Position numbers and translations under genes: made by a program. A stretch of 64,000 nucleotides of DNA. Source: Candidatus Angelobacter sp. (lineage in GTDB: Bacteria; Bacteroidota; Bacteroidia; Flavobacteriales; Blattabacteriaceae). Positions 12,641 through 22,450 of this stretch are shown here, in pieces. Numbering within the stretch: the stretch's first letter is position 1; each line of letters opens with the position of its first letter. The DNA lies in the NCBI GenBank assembly GCA_035643775.1, contig DASQPV010000016.1, positions 1 to 64,000 on the forward strand. Direction: 5' to 3'. Below the pieces are notes generated by a model. It saw nothing but the letters and a program-made list of their open reading frames with translations, made no database searches and was not told the origin of the DNA.

Positions 12641-14350
12641 TTAAAAAGTTACTTTATTTTTTGAAAATAAATAAGCAGAAATAGCAATTATAAAAATAAA
12701 AAAAATTGCATAATAAATCCATGAAGTTACTTGAATGGGATATCCTTTAGCGTAAGAGTGCATTCCAGAAAGATAGTAGTTTACTCCAAAATATGTCATT
12801 ATAATAGAACTTATTGATAATAATGAAGCAAGATTAAAGTAAAAAACTCCTGTTATTTCTGGAATAAGACGCATATGCAATACAAAAGAATAAACTATTA
12901 TACTAATAATAGACCAAGTTTCTTTTGGATCCCAACTCCAATAATTTCCCCAACTTTCATTTGCCCATACTCCACCTAGAAAGGTTCCTACTGTTAGAAA
13001 AAAAATACCTAGTGTGAGAGCCATTTCGTTTATCAGAGTCAATTCTTGGATCTGTTTTTCTATTTTTTTACTATAAAAATCTCCTACTATACCTTTAAAA
13101 ATCAAAAAGATTAAAACAATTCCTCCTAAAAAAGCTCCAGTACTAAAAAAACCATAACTTGAGATTATAACAGCAACGTGAATAACTAGCCAAAATGACT
13201 TAAGAACTGGGACTAAATGAGTCAACTCAGGATTCATTAAATTTCCCTGTGCAATCATTAAAAATACAGCAGCAAAAAGGCTGGACACTGAAGGAATAAA
13301 TATGTTACCATTTCTAAAGAAAAAAAAACCTGAAAGGAACATCGAACAGGAAATAGAAACAGCGGATTCATAGGAATTACTCCAAGGTGCATGATCAGAA
13401 ATATACCATCGTAAAATCAATCCAAATGTATGATAAATAAAAATTGTAAACAAAAACCAAGAAAAATAAATACTTAAGACATAAAGGCCCCTAAATGGAA
13501 AAAAAATTTTAGTAAAAGCTAGAAAAAGTAATCCTACTCCGAAAATAAAATAAAAATAAATTATTCTATTGAATATATTCAATCGATTATAAAGTATTTC
13601 CGCTCTAATTTTTAGATCTGAAATAAAAACTTTTTTTCCATATATTCTTTGATAAAAATGAAGCTCATCAAGGAATTTATCAGCTAAATACCAATAATTA
13701 TTTTTTTGTGCATAAAAAACAGACATTAAATAACTATTTAATAGTTTAAATTTTTTCCTAAAATTGTACTTTTCCCAAGAAATCCAAGTATAATTGGTAT
13801 CATTTATAATGGGGAGAATTCTAAAATATTCACCATGAAATATCATAGATACGATATTCATTCTTTCAGTAAAATAAAGAATTTTCTGCTCCATCTCAGA
13901 TCTCTGATATGGAGATTTTAAAAATGCTTTTTCGAAATCTTTTCTAAAAATAAATTCAACATTTAATGTATTCGTATTAAGAGAATAAAGATCTAACAAA
14001 GAAACATACTCTCTTTTTACTATTTTTCTAGTTTTTAGATTTTTAATAAAGGGAGCTTTGGCCCATACTATCTTTTCAAGGGGAATATAATTCAAACATC
14101 CCTCTTTATTTAGAGAGATCATCCATATATTAGCGTCAATATGACCTATACGGTCTTTTTTATATATTTTCCTTAATAACTCTAAAGCCAGAGTATTAAT
14201 GGGTTTCATTCTCCCCTTAAAGTCTTGAACTAACAAAAAACCAAATTTTTCAGAATGATCTTTTTCAGAAGGAGCTTTGTTAAGCTCAACACTGAATAGA
14301 TTTTTAGTAAAAAAAATATAAAAAAATGGGGCAATAAATATAACTCTCAT
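12641..14350 (-). CDS. ccsA: CcsA-type haem exporter/ligase subunit, system II cytochrome c maturation
   Basis: Polytopic membrane protein of 569 residues that moves haem across the inner membrane for attachment to apocytochromes c. The C-terminal half is the CcsA/CcmC domain: it has many hydrophobic segments, the tryptophan-rich haem-binding WWD motif (460-479, including NESWGNYWSWDPKETW) and candidate haem-ligand histidines H307, H391 and H531. Residues 1-260 are a mostly extracytoplasmic domain with one N-terminal hydrophobic segment. It overlaps the upstream ResB-like gene by four bases (ATGA). In free-living Flavobacteria, as I recall, these two parts form one protein of about 1000 residues, so this pair may be a split version. 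Clients would be CcoO, CcoP, ActA and ActE. Confidence 0.9.
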   Translation of the reverse strand: MRVIFIAPFFYIFFTKNLFSVELNKAPSEKDHSEKFGFLLVQDFKGRMKPINTLALELLRKIYKKDRIGHIDANIWMISLNKEGCLNYIPLEKIVWAKAPFIKNLKTRKIVKREYVSLLDLYSLNTNTLNVEFIFRKDFEKAFLKSPYQRSEMEQKILYFTERMNIVSMIFHGEYFRILPIINDTNYTWISWEKYNFRKKFKLLNSYLMSVFYAQKNNYWYLADKFLDELHFYQRIYGKKVFISDLKIRAEILYNRLNIFNRIIYFYFIFGVGLLFLAFTKIFFPFRGLYVLSIYFSWFLFTIFIYHTFGLILRWYISDHAPWSNSYESAVSISCSMFLSGFFFFRNGNIFIPSVSSLFAAVFLMIAQGNLMNPELTHLVPVLKSFWLVIHVAVIISSYGFFSTGAFLGGIVLIFLIFKGIVGDFYSKKIEKQIQELTLINEMALTLGIFFLTVGTFLGGVWANESWGNYWSWDPKETWSIISIIVYSFVLHMRLIPEITGVFYFNLASLLSISSIIMTYFGVNYYLSGMHSYAKGYPIQVTSWIYYAIFFIFIIAISAYLFSKNKVTF

Positions 14351-15687
14351 GTACTCAATTTTCTAAAACTAGATACCCTATAAAATAAGGAAATAAACAT
14401 ACCAAATACAAGTAAAAAATAACTAAAATAAGAAATTCTTCGACCCCAAATATCATTATTTACTGATAGAACAACCCTTTTTTTATAAAGATTATAAGTT
14501 GATTGAAAAAAACGATATTTTCGATAATCCAATACATTATTCATAAATATTTTGTGGTCTTCTTTTCTATCTTTATCAAAAATTCTAATTTTACTAGAAA
14601 AAGAAGAGGGACTTTCTGACCCAGGATATTTTTCTAATTCAAAGGTTCTTAATTTTATACCAAAAGGTAGTTTAAAAATTATACACCCATATCCAATAGA
14701 TATTTTTTCAAAATGAAAGTATGTTCTTCCTCCCATTTTTGTTTGACCTCTTCCTCCTAAAAATTCTATAATTTTTGAATGGCCTTTAGTAGATATTTCC
14801 ACTTTTAGTAAATCAGGAATATTTTCATTTTTTCTAATTGTTTCATATTTAAGGATCCCTTTTCGAACATTTTCAGAAATTACGATATTCAATTTATAGA
14901 AATTATATAAAGCATTCATCTGCAATTCAGATAGCATTTTTTGTGTTATGTATTTTTGGGTATATCTAATATTATTTTTGTAAAAAATAAATAATTTTCC
15001 ACTATGTACGAAAATTTCGATAGCTCCTTTAAAAGATTTCTCAAAACTTATTTGAGTGAGATTATTCAATCTTTTTATTTTACCTGCTCGAATAAAACGC
15101 TCTATTTCTTTCCCTTTTTTTATTTCTAAAATTTTCAAAATTTTAGATCCTTTTGGATTTTCATAAAAAACTGCTTTAGCGTTAGGGATATAATTAATTA
15201 ATCTCAGTCTAAAAATTTCCCCTTTTAAAAAAAAATTAACAAAATATTTTTTATGCAAAGGAGCTAAAATGTAGGGGTATTGAAAAATTCTAATTTTCTT
15301 ACCTTGAAAGATACACAATTTTATATAAGTTTTATTTGAAAAAATATTTCTGGATATAAATCCTTTTTGGAGAGTAAAAACTCCTTCGAATCCAATATAT
15401 CTAGAAATAGCTCCTCCAATGAAAATTAGTATAAAAGCTGAATGAAAAACAAGCAAAGGCAATTTTTCTTTTTTCCATAAACAATACTTTTTTATGTTAC
15501 CTATAAAACAAAAAATTAATAAAATCATTAAAAATTCTAAACAACTGGATTCATAAATCAAAGCTCTCGCAGTTTCTGCGGAGTAAACTTTTTCTATAAA
15601 AGTTCCCCATGCTATAAAAACTGCGAATACTATAAAAATAGAAGACATAAGCTTTGTAGAGAAAAAAAAATTTAAGATCTTTTGCAT
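14347..15687 (-). CDS. ccs1: ResB/Ccs1-type cytochrome c maturation protein
   Basis: A 446-residue membrane protein of the ResB/Ccs1 family, partner of CcsA in the system II cytochrome c synthase that positions the apocytochrome for haem ligation. Two hydrophobic segments lie near the N-terminus (about 8-28 and 53-65), another near 78-95 and one near the C-terminus (about 418-436), separated by a long basic domain expected outside the membrane. It ends with a TGA overlapping the ATG of ccsA. Its upstream neighbours are a SufT-like gene and two M16 peptidases on the same strand, so it could belong to one long transcript. Sequence divergence is high, as usual for this family. Confidence 0.85.
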   Translation of the reverse strand: MQKILNFFFSTKLMSSIFIVFAVFIAWGTFIEKVYSAETARALIYESSCLEFLMILLIFCFIGNIKKYCLWKKEKLPLLVFHSAFILIFIGGAISRYIGFEGVFTLQKGFISRNIFSNKTYIKLCIFQGKKIRIFQYPYILAPLHKKYFVNFFLKGEIFRLRLINYIPNAKAVFYENPKGSKILKILEIKKGKEIERFIRAGKIKRLNNLTQISFEKSFKGAIEIFVHSGKLFIFYKNNIRYTQKYITQKMLSELQMNALYNFYKLNIVISENVRKGILKYETIRKNENIPDLLKVEISTKGHSKIIEFLGGRGQTKMGGRTYFHFEKISIGYGCIIFKLPFGIKLRTFELEKYPGSESPSSFSSKIRIFDKDRKEDHKIFMNNVLDYRKYRFFQSTYNLYKKRVVLSVNNDIWGRRISYFSYFLLVFGMFISLFYRVSSFRKLST

Positions 15688-15720
15688 AGATAATTTTTTA
15701 TATGATTTTGTTAAAATGGA

Positions 15721-16035
15721 TCAGAATAATACTCCCAATGCTACTCTAGCATTTTCACTAATCATTTCCATACTCCATTTTGGATCAAAGGTAAGATCCA
15801 GTTTTACTGATCTAATTTTTTCAATAGTTTTAATTTTTTTTTCAATTTCAAGAGGTAAAGTTTCAATCATAGGACAATTATATGTAGTAAGAGTTATCAA
15901 AATTTTTACTTCAAGATTTTTACTTACCTGAATATCATAAACAAGACCTAAATCATAAATATTTACCTGAATTTCAGGATCCAGAATCTCTTTTAAGTAA
16001 AAAATAACAAGTTTTTCTAAATTCTCTTTAATCAT
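15721..16035 (-). CDS. MIP18/SufT family Fe-S assembly protein (DUF59)
   Basis: A 104-residue protein covering the whole MIP18/DUF59 domain. The signatures DPEIQVNIYDLGLVYDI (19-35), LTTYNCPM (about 49-56) with the conserved cysteine, and a C-terminal FDPKWSMEMISENAR are all present. Family members help mature iron-sulfur proteins, which fits a window rich in Fe-S enzymes (ActB, LeuC) and holding sufE. It overlaps the downstream end of the M16 gene by four bases and precedes ccs1 by 33 bases. The precise client proteins cannot be inferred. Confidence 0.88.
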   Translation of the reverse strand: MIKENLEKLVIFYLKEILDPEIQVNIYDLGLVYDIQVSKNLEVKILITLTTYNCPMIETLPLEIEKKIKTIEKIRSVKLDLTFDPKWSMEMISENARVALGVLF

Positions 16036-17354
16036 ATAGAGTTACCTAATTCATCCAATAAAAATATTGGATAACCTAGTTGTCCAACTTCTGGAAGAAT
16101 TTTATTAACATCTCCAACTATTAAAATCCAAAAGTTTTCAGTAGGAATGTATTTATTCGCTGCATTCTTAACATCTAAAGATGTTATTTCCTGAAGTGAT
16201 TTTAAATAATTTTTATGTAATCCAAAAGGGAGCTCATACCTAAGCTCATCTAGAGTAAATTTAGCTCTAACAGAGAGATCTTCTAAACCTAGAAGAAAAC
16301 TCCCAATTTTTTCTTTTTTATAGTTTTGAAGTTCTTCAGAAGTAACGGTAATAGAGGTAATTTTATTAAATTCTTTAATAATTTCCTTTACTGCTTCTGC
16401 CGTTACTTCTGACCTTACTTGAGTGTAAACATAAAATGAACTAATATGTTTGTTCGGAATAAGACTAGAGTATACATTATAAGTATATCCTTTATCTTCC
16501 CTTAGATTTAAAAATAATCTAGATTGCCCTCCACCTCCTAAAATACTGTTAACTAGAACAGCTGATAAATAATCAAAAGTATTTTTTCTAAAATCTACTT
16601 TATTCCCAACCAAAATGGTTGATTGGTTAACAGAAGGAATATCTACAAGTCCAATTGTAGTTTTCGAAAGCAATGGAGGCGTTTCATACTTTTTATCAAA
16701 AGTAGGAGAAAAAGTAAATGAGTAAAAATACTTTTCACTTATTTTTTTAGCCTTTTCTATATCAATATCTCCTATTAAAATTAAATAAGCTACATTAGGT
16801 TCAATATAGGAACGATAAAAACCATCGAAATCTTTAATTTTAATATTATTCAAACTCTCAATAGTTTGAATTTCTCCAAAAGGATGATTTTTTCCAAAAT
16901 ACAAAACTCTCTTAACACGTTTTGCTATTGTATGGGGATTTTTTTCATTTATTTTTAAATATACAATTTTTTGTCCAATTATCTTTTCAAACTCTTTAGT
17001 ATTATTAAAAATAGGATTAAATAGTACATCTCTCATTATAGATAAGGACTCATCTAGATACCTAGTTAACGAAGAAATGGACATTTCATCAAATGATGCG
17101 TAAAATTTAGTTCCAAGAAATTCAATATTTTGATCAATCTCCTCTTTAGTCCTATTTTTGGTCCCAGATCGAAGCATGGGTCCGAATATACTTTTCCAAC
17201 CAGATTTATTTCCTTCGGAAAATAATACTCTATCAAACAGTAAATTAACATAAACTATAGGAAATTGATGATTTTCTAAAATAATAATTTTTAATCCATT
17301 ATCTAATGAGAATTGTTTTACTTCTTCGAATTTTGGTTTAAAAATATTTAACAT
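16032..17354 (-). CDS. M16 family peptidase-like protein, non-catalytic subunit type
   Basis: A 440-residue M16 (pitrilysin/processing-peptidase) fold protein without the zinc motif HxxEH: the corresponding region reads LRSGTKNRTKEEIDQ. It keeps the C-terminal GGGGQSRLFLNLREDKGYTY segment with the R/Y pair and glycine-rich loop typical of the inactive partner in heterodimeric M16 peptidases. The catalytic-type partner is immediately upstream, six bases away. I infer that the two form a heterodimer. No clear signal peptide is visible. The protein or peptide substrate is unknown. Confidence 0.85.
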   Translation of the reverse strand: MLNIFKPKFEEVKQFSLDNGLKIIILENHQFPIVYVNLLFDRVLFSEGNKSGWKSIFGPMLRSGTKNRTKEEIDQNIEFLGTKFYASFDEMSISSLTRYLDESLSIMRDVLFNPIFNNTKEFEKIIGQKIVYLKINEKNPHTIAKRVKRVLYFGKNHPFGEIQTIESLNNIKIKDFDGFYRSYIEPNVAYLILIGDIDIEKAKKISEKYFYSFTFSPTFDKKYETPPLLSKTTIGLVDIPSVNQSTILVGNKVDFRKNTFDYLSAVLVNSILGGGGQSRLFLNLREDKGYTYNVYSSLIPNKHISSFYVYTQVRSEVTAEAVKEIIKEFNKITSITVTSEELQNYKKEKIGSFLLGLEDLSVRAKFTLDELRYELPFGLHKNYLKSLQEITSLDVKNAANKYIPTENFWILIVGDVNKILPEVGQLGYPIFLLDELGNSI

Positions 17355-17360
17355 AATAAA

Positions 17361-18620
17361 TTATTTAGTACCTAAAATTTTAAGATGAAGACGTTGAGAC
17401 TTATTAAAATATTTATTAGCAACTATTTTTACATCTTCCACTTTTATTTGTTTATATTCTTGTAAATAAGTATTTATTCTTTCTGCATTTTTATAATGTA
17501 TATGGGAAAAAGATAGACTTTCAGCTATTCTAAACATGGAAGAATTTCTTAAAATAAATTCTCTTTCTAAATTGTTAACTACTTTTTCTAGTTCTCTTAT
17601 GCTAATTCCTTCATTTTTAAAACGTTCTATTTCTTCATCTAATGCTCTAGCCAAAACATCTAAGTCTACTCCAGTATTTTTTATTGCATGAACAATAAAT
17701 TCCCCATAATCTTCCATTGACTTAAAAAATGAAACTGCATTAGCAGCTAATTTTTTTTTAACAACATTTTTTAAACGAGAACTTTCTCCTATTGAAAGCA
17801 ATTTATGTATTATCTCAATAACTTTAGTGTCTTTGTTTATTCGTGCAGGAGTTCGATAAGCAAATACTATCGATGGAACAACTACGTTTTTTTCAGAGCA
17901 AATGGAAAAGATTTCTTCGTAAATCAATTCTTCTTTAATTGCTAAAACGGGAATTGGATAAGCACTCTGTGGTATAGCTGAAAAATAATAGTCTATCATT
18001 TTTTCTGTTTCTTTCAAATCAATATCACCAGAAACAACTAAAACAGCATTATTAGGAACATAAAAAGTTTTATAAAAATTTATATAATCCATTTCTGATG
18101 ATTGGTTAAGATCTTTTTCTAAACCTATTACAGGTATCCTATATGGATGTTTTTTGAAAAGATGTTTAGGTACTACTTCAAGTATAGAAGAGGTATAAGG
18201 AAGGTTATCTATACTTAATTTTTTTTCCTCTTTTACCACTTGACGTTGTATATCTATACTTTTTTTATCAATTTTAGCATTCATCATCCGTTCCGATTCT
18301 AACCATAAACCTAAAGCAATCTCATTAGATGGTAAAATATCATAGTAAAAAGTTTCATCTGGAGTAGTATAAGCATTCGTAAGGCCACCATTACTCATTA
18401 CAAGTCTAAAAAATTCTCCTCTATTAATATTTTTAGTACTTTCAAACATCAAATGTTCGAAAAAATGTGCAAACCCTCTCTGACCTTCCAATTCATTTTT
18501 AGATCCAACATGGTATAACAATGATATTACAACCAAGGGATTCCTTCTATCCTTATGCAAAATTACCTTCAATCCATTGGAGAGAGTTTTTTCTTCAAAA
18601 TAAATTTTTTTATATGGCAT
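17361..18620 (-). CDS. M16 family zinc metallopeptidase, catalytic subunit
   Basis: A 419-residue M16 peptidase with the inverted zinc motif H52-FF-E55-H56 and a downstream glutamate pair at 131-132 that can supply the third zinc ligand. The family degrades peptides or processes proteins. It has no obvious signal peptide (MPYKKIYFEEKTLSNG), so a cytoplasmic location is possible although some homologues are exported. It forms a two-gene unit with the non-catalytic subunit downstream. Its start is only 20 bases from the divergent der start, so its promoter must overlap coding sequence or be extremely compact. Confidence 0.9.
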   Translation of the reverse strand: MPYKKIYFEEKTLSNGLKVILHKDRRNPLVVISLLYHVGSKNELEGQRGFAHFFEHLMFESTKNINRGEFFRLVMSNGGLTNAYTTPDETFYYDILPSNEIALGLWLESERMMNAKIDKKSIDIQRQVVKEEKKLSIDNLPYTSSILEVVPKHLFKKHPYRIPVIGLEKDLNQSSEMDYINFYKTFYVPNNAVLVVSGDIDLKETEKMIDYYFSAIPQSAYPIPVLAIKEELIYEEIFSICSEKNVVVPSIVFAYRTPARINKDTKVIEIIHKLLSIGESSRLKNVVKKKLAANAVSFFKSMEDYGEFIVHAIKNTGVDLDVLARALDEEIERFKNEGISIRELEKVVNNLEREFILRNSSMFRIAESLSFSHIHYKNAERINTYLQEYKQIKVEDVKIVANKYFNKSQRLHLKILGTK

Positions 18621-18640
18621 ATCTTAAAACTATCTGAAAA

Positions 18641-19945
18641 ATGAATTTTATTGCTGTAATAGTTGGTCGTCCAAATGTAGGAAAATCAAGTTTATTCAAT
18701 AGAATAATTGGCCATAATAAATCTATTGTAAATGAAAAAAGTGGTGTTACTAGAGATAGAGATTATGGATTTTCTGAATGGAACGGTATAAGTTTTATCC
18801 TTGTGGATACAGGAGGATATTCTCTAATCGAAGAAATTATAGAAAAAAAAATAAAAAAACAAGTGGATCTGGCGATTGATGAGGCCGATATAATTTTATT
18901 TGTTGTAGATATTATGGATGGACTAACAAATCTAGATTTAGAAATAGCTAAATTACTTAGAAAATCTAAAAAACAAGTTTTTTTAATAATCAATAAAGTA
19001 GATTATAAAAAATATATTTACCATTCACTTGAATTTCATAAATTAGGATTCAGTAATTATTTTTGTATATCATCATCAAACGGATGGGGTACAGGAGATC
19101 TTCTCGATCAGCTAACAAAAATATTTTCAAAAATTTCTAAAAAAGAATTTTTTCCAAAATATTTTAAAAAATTTGCTATAATTGGACGTCCAAATGTAGG
19201 AAAATCTACAATTATTAACACTTTTTTAGGGGAAGAACGAAATATAGTTACTAATATTTCTGGAACAACTAGAAATAGTATTGATACATTTTATAATAAA
19301 TTTGGAATTGAATGTGTTTTAATTGATACGGCAGGAATTAGAAAAAATTCAAAAATAAACGAAGATTTAGAATTTTATTCTATTCTTCGAACGATAAGGG
19401 CGATCGAACGATCCACTGTTTGTTTATTGGTAATTGATGCTGTTAGGGGATGGGAAAAACAAGATATGAATATTCTTAGAATTCTTAAAAAGAACGGAAA
19501 AGGATTTATTGTTGTTATTAATAAATGGGATTTGATTGAAAAAAAAGAAAAAAAAAATTATGAAAAAAAAATTAAAGAAAAAATCTCCTATTTTGAGGAT
19601 ATTCCTATCTTTTTTTTTTCAGCTTTATCTAAAAAAAAGAAGGATATATTAAAAATAATGGAAGAATTAATGAGAATTTCTGAAAATTGTAAAAGAAAGA
19701 TAAAAACAAAAGTTTTAAATGATTTGTTTTTACCTATTATTGAAAATAATCCTCCTCCAAAAGTTAATGGAAAACAAATTAAAGTAAAATATTGTACTCA
19801 ATTCTCCAAAATGAGATTTGTTTTTTTTTCTAATTATCCAAAATCTGTTAAAGATAACTATAAGAGATTCTTAGAAAGTAAATTACGGGGGTATTTCAGT
19901 TTTTTAAAAGGAGTTCCTATTAATTTAATATTTTTTTACGCGTGA
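18641..19945 (+). CDS. der: GTPase Der (EngA), 50S ribosome assembly
   Basis: Tandem GTPase that assists 50S subunit maturation. The 434-residue protein has two G domains. The first shows GRPNVGKSS (8-16), DTGG and NKVD; the second shows GRPNVGKST (about 182-190), DTAG and NKWD. A KH-like domain follows at the C-terminus. The coding region holds many long A runs (for example near 19545-19580), yet the frame is uninterrupted. Its TGA overlaps the GTG start of ccoI by four bases. Der is essential in most bacteria and is commonly kept in tiny genomes. Confidence 0.96.
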   Translation: MNFIAVIVGRPNVGKSSLFNRIIGHNKSIVNEKSGVTRDRDYGFSEWNGISFILVDTGGYSLIEEIIEKKIKKQVDLAIDEADIILFVVDIMDGLTNLDLEIAKLLRKSKKQVFLIINKVDYKKYIYHSLEFHKLGFSNYFCISSSNGWGTGDLLDQLTKIFSKISKKEFFPKYFKKFAIIGRPNVGKSTIINTFLGEERNIVTNISGTTRNSIDTFYNKFGIECVLIDTAGIRKNSKINEDLEFYSILRTIRAIERSTVCLLVIDAVRGWEKQDMNILRILKKNGKGFIVVINKWDLIEKKEKKNYEKKIKEKISYFEDIPIFFFSALSKKKKDILKIMEELMRISENCKRKIKTKVLNDLFLPIIENNPPPKVNGKQIKVKYCTQFSKMRFVFFSNYPKSVKDNYKRFLESKLRGYFSFLKGVPINLIFFYA

Positions 19946-22305
19946 ATGCCTGTTTTCATTGTGGTGGTAAAATTAAATCAGAAAAAAAATTAAAAAAAAA
20001 ACTTTTTTGTTGTTCTGGGTGCAAAGAAATTTATAAAATTTTGCAGTTTCATAAACTTAATAAATTTTATGACCTGAATGCTCATCCAGGTATGATTCCT
20101 AATAAAAAAAATAATAGATTTGATTTCCTTGACCAAAAAAAAATTAGAGAAAAACTGGTTGATTTTGAAAACGATAAAATTACTTTGATTAGATTATCTG
20201 TTCCATCAATACATTGTAGTTCCTGTATATGGATTCTTGAAAGTTTACCCAAAATCCATACTGGAATTATACAATCAACGGTAAATTTTCCGACCAAAAA
20301 GGTCTGTGTTCTTTTCAATAATAAAAAACTGCAATTAAGCAAATTAGCTTATTTTCTGAGTAAACTTGGTTATACTCCAAATTTTAATGAAAAATCAAGA
20401 TATAATTCTATAAAAAATAAAAAACTGATCTATAAAATAGTTATTTCTTTTTTTTGCTTTGTAAATATTATGCTCTTAGCTATCCCTGAATATATAGGAT
20501 CTGGAGATAAATGGCTAATCGAAAACAAATATTTTTTTAGAATATTAATGTTAATCCTATCTTTTCCAGTTCTATTTTTTTCTTCTGCAAATTATTTCCA
20601 ATCTGCATACTTTACTTTGAAAAATAAATGTCTCAATATTGATTTTCCAATTTGTTTAGGAATATTAACAATTTTCTGGCGAAGTATATACGAGATTACC
20701 TATAATTTAGGTCCGGGCTATTTAGATAGTTTGACCGGATTAGTTTTTTTTTTACTATTAGGAGAATTTTTTCAAAAAAAAACTAATCAATATTTATCTT
20801 TTGATAAAGAGAACAAATTTTTTTATCCAATATCTATTATTAGGCTTAGAGAAGGTATTGAAGAAAATATTTTTATTTCTTCTCTAAGACAGGGAGATAG
20901 AATCTTAATTAGAAATGAGGAAATAATTCCAACTGATAGCATATTAATTAGAGGAACTGCTCTAATAGATAATAGTTTTATTACTGGAGAATCTAAACTT
21001 GTTGTTAAAAAAAATGGAGATCGTATTTTTGCTGGAGGCAAGCAGAAAGGAGAATCTATTGAATTAGAAGTTCTTGAAAAAGTGGATCAAAGTTATCTTT
21101 TCCAACTATGGAATAATGAAGTTTTTAAAAAAAAAACAGAAATCCATGAATTGGTAAATAAATGGAGTAAATACTTTACTATAATTACACTAGCAATAAC
21201 TCTACTTACAGGTTTATATTGGAGTATAGTGAATCCATGCAAATTATTTAAAACGGTAAGTTCTGTTCTAATAGTAGCCTGTCCCTGTGCTTTAGCTATT
21301 TCTATGCCTTTTATTTTGGGTAATATAATGAGAATTTTAGCTAAAAAAAATTTTTATTTGAGAGATGTCTATATTATAGAAAGAATATCTCAAATAAAAA
21401 CATTAGTTTTTGATAAAACTGGAACAATTACCGAATCTAATAAATCAAAAATTTCTTTTGTTGGAAAATGTTTAACAAAAAAACAAATAATCCTAATTGC
21501 ATCTTTAGTAAAAAATTCTAAACACCCTTTTAGCAGAAAACTTTATAAATTTCTTTATACTGGAAAAATTTTTCCAGTTAGAGATTTTAAAGAAATTCCA
21601 GGAAAAGGTTTGGAGGCAAACATCAATGGAATGAAAATTAAAGTTGGATCAGCTAAATATATAATACATGAACCCCAAAAAGAGAACATCAAACAATCTA
21701 GAGTTTTTGTTTACATTGAAAGAAAAGTTATAGGATACTTTATTTTTCTTAATTTTTATAGAAAAAAATTAAAGAAAATTTTTGAAAAACTAGCTTATTA
21801 TAAAATAATAATAATTTCTGGAGATAATGATTCTGAAAAATCCCGTTTATATACTATTCTTCCGAAGAAGAGCATATTTTTTTTCGAACAAAGTCCTAAA
21901 GAAAAACTTTATCGCATAAAGTATTTGCAAAAAATAGGAGAAAAAATAATGATGTTTGGAGATGGATTAAACGACACAGGAGCTCTTAAACAAAGTGATG
22001 TTGGAGTAGCCTTATCTGAAGATGTTAATAATTTTTCTCCTAATTGCGATGTTTTAATGAAAGCGGATTCTTTTGATAAAATTTTCGAAATTCTTCAATT
22101 ATCTAAAATTGGAATTTTATTAGTAAGAATTAGTTTTATAATAAGTATATACTATAATATAATTGGATTGAGTCTTGCTATAATGGGATATTTGAGACCT
22201 ATAATAGCTGCAATATTGATGCCTTTAAGTTCCATTTCTATCATAGTATTTTCCCTAATTTCAACTAAACTAAGTGATTATTGGATAAATAAAATTAAGA
22301 ACTAA
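19942..22305 (+). CDS. ccoI: Copper-transporting P-type ATPase for cbb3 oxidase assembly
   Basis: A 787-residue P1B-type ATPase, CcoI/FixI-like, expected to deliver copper for the CcoN active site. In order it has an N-terminal cysteine cluster (CFHCGG and CCSGCKE), a metal-binding domain with CSSC (about 91-94), several membrane helices, the phosphatase loop TGES, the intramembrane CPC motif (ACPCALAIS), the phosphorylation motif DKTGT and the hinge GDGLND. The start is GTG at 19942, sharing GTGA with the der stop. ccoS, ccoNO, ccoP and ccoH follow in the same direction, which strongly supports the role. Confidence 0.93.
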   Translation: MNACFHCGGKIKSEKKLKKKLFCCSGCKEIYKILQFHKLNKFYDLNAHPGMIPNKKNNRFDFLDQKKIREKLVDFENDKITLIRLSVPSIHCSSCIWILESLPKIHTGIIQSTVNFPTKKVCVLFNNKKLQLSKLAYFLSKLGYTPNFNEKSRYNSIKNKKLIYKIVISFFCFVNIMLLAIPEYIGSGDKWLIENKYFFRILMLILSFPVLFFSSANYFQSAYFTLKNKCLNIDFPICLGILTIFWRSIYEITYNLGPGYLDSLTGLVFFLLLGEFFQKKTNQYLSFDKENKFFYPISIIRLREGIEENIFISSLRQGDRILIRNEEIIPTDSILIRGTALIDNSFITGESKLVVKKNGDRIFAGGKQKGESIELEVLEKVDQSYLFQLWNNEVFKKKTEIHELVNKWSKYFTIITLAITLLTGLYWSIVNPCKLFKTVSSVLIVACPCALAISMPFILGNIMRILAKKNFYLRDVYIIERISQIKTLVFDKTGTITESNKSKISFVGKCLTKKQIILIASLVKNSKHPFSRKLYKFLYTGKIFPVRDFKEIPGKGLEANINGMKIKVGSAKYIIHEPQKENIKQSRVFVYIERKVIGYFIFLNFYRKKLKKIFEKLAYYKIIIISGDNDSEKSRLYTILPKKSIFFFEQSPKEKLYRIKYLQKIGEKIMMFGDGLNDTGALKQSDVGVALSEDVNNFSPNCDVLMKADSFDKIFEILQLSKIGILLVRISFIISIYYNIIGLSLAIMGYLRPIIAAILMPLSSISIIVFSLISTKLSDYWINKIKN

Positions 22306-22311
22306 TAACTT

Positions 22312-22449
22312 ATGGGCATATTACTTTTAATGATATTAGCTAGTGTTTCGTTAGGAGTTGTTTTTCTTATCATATTTATAATATGTGTAAGAAAAGGGCA
22401 ATTTGATGATTACGAAACACCCTCAGTTCGTATCTTAATTGAGGATTAA
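22312..22449 (+). CDS. ccoS: CcoS, cbb3-type cytochrome oxidase assembly protein
   Basis: A 45-codon gene starting MGILLLMILASVSLG, with one membrane helix followed by the CcoS hallmark GQFDDYETPSVRIL. CcoS is needed for cofactor insertion into cbb3 oxidase. It sits six bases after ccoI and ends just before ccoNO, exactly where ccoS is found in related clusters. Its shortness makes it easy to miss, but the tail motif and context are diagnostic. Confidence 0.92.
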   Translation: MGILLLMILASVSLGVVFLIIFIICVRKGQFDDYETPSVRILIED

Positions 22450-22450
22450 G

